5,596 nucleotides of DNA from Nitrospiraceae bacterium (GTDB lineage Bacteria > Nitrospirota > Thermodesulfovibrionia > Thermodesulfovibrionales > UBA1546), in contig DOHC01000248.1 of the NCBI GenBank assembly GCA_003535475.1, positions 3,160 through 8,755 on the forward strand. Reading direction: 5' to 3'. This document shows positions 5,588 to 5,596 of the stretch, one piece after another (position 1 is the first letter of the stretch; every line of letters starts with the position of its first letter). A program made the translations under genes and the position numbers. The notes under the pieces were generated by a model, which was given only the letters and a program-made list of their open reading frames with translations, was not told the origin of the DNA and ran no database searches.

Positions 5588-5596
5588 AGATAAAAG

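Overview
The window reads as bacterial chromosome with all genes on the + strand: a membrane exporter block followed by a sulfur-trafficking block. The gene families, the purine-rich Shine-Dalgarno sites, the moderate base composition and the palindromic GTCATTCC/GGAATGAC interspersed repeats suggest an anaerobic or sulfur-cycling lineage such as Nitrospirota or Desulfobacterota. No ribosomal or single-copy marker gene is present, so this placement is an inference from content and repeat style only.

Layout. The first ~20 bases look like the right end of a palindromic repeat cut by the window edge. A DsrE/DsrF-like sulfur-relay protein follows (71-493). Bases 494-639 hold a consensus -10 box and a complete palindromic repeat (545-622) that ends a few bases before the Shine-Dalgarno site of a 771-residue RND/MMPL-type exporter (640-2955). 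The exporter overlaps by one base a small secreted protein of unknown function (2955-3353). A 79-base gap with a GC-rich hairpin and a heptad-repeat tract leads to a rhodanese gene whose signal-peptide start (3433-3558) and catalytic domain (3549-3890) lie in different frames. A YeeE/YedE-family sulfur transporter (3894-5285) and a DUF2892/YgaP-type two-helix membrane protein (5282-5482) follow with almost no spacing. A second heptad tract and another palindromic repeat (5516-5587) close the window.

How the genes may work together. The last three genes separate the parts of a YgaP-like system (rhodanese plus DUF2892 membrane anchor) and place a YeeE/YedE sulfur-compound permease between them. 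With the upstream DsrE-like protein this suggests handling and import of reduced sulfur (thiosulfate or persulfide) across the inner membrane. The RND exporter and its small periplasmic partner form their own translationally coupled pair; their substrate cannot be read from sequence. Whether they serve the sulfur genes or only lie next to them is open. The main anomaly is the rhodanese: a one-base indel near 3531-3542 would restore a continuous secreted 152-residue protein, so this is a recent frameshift mutation, a sequence error, or a switch to a shorter form without a signal peptide.
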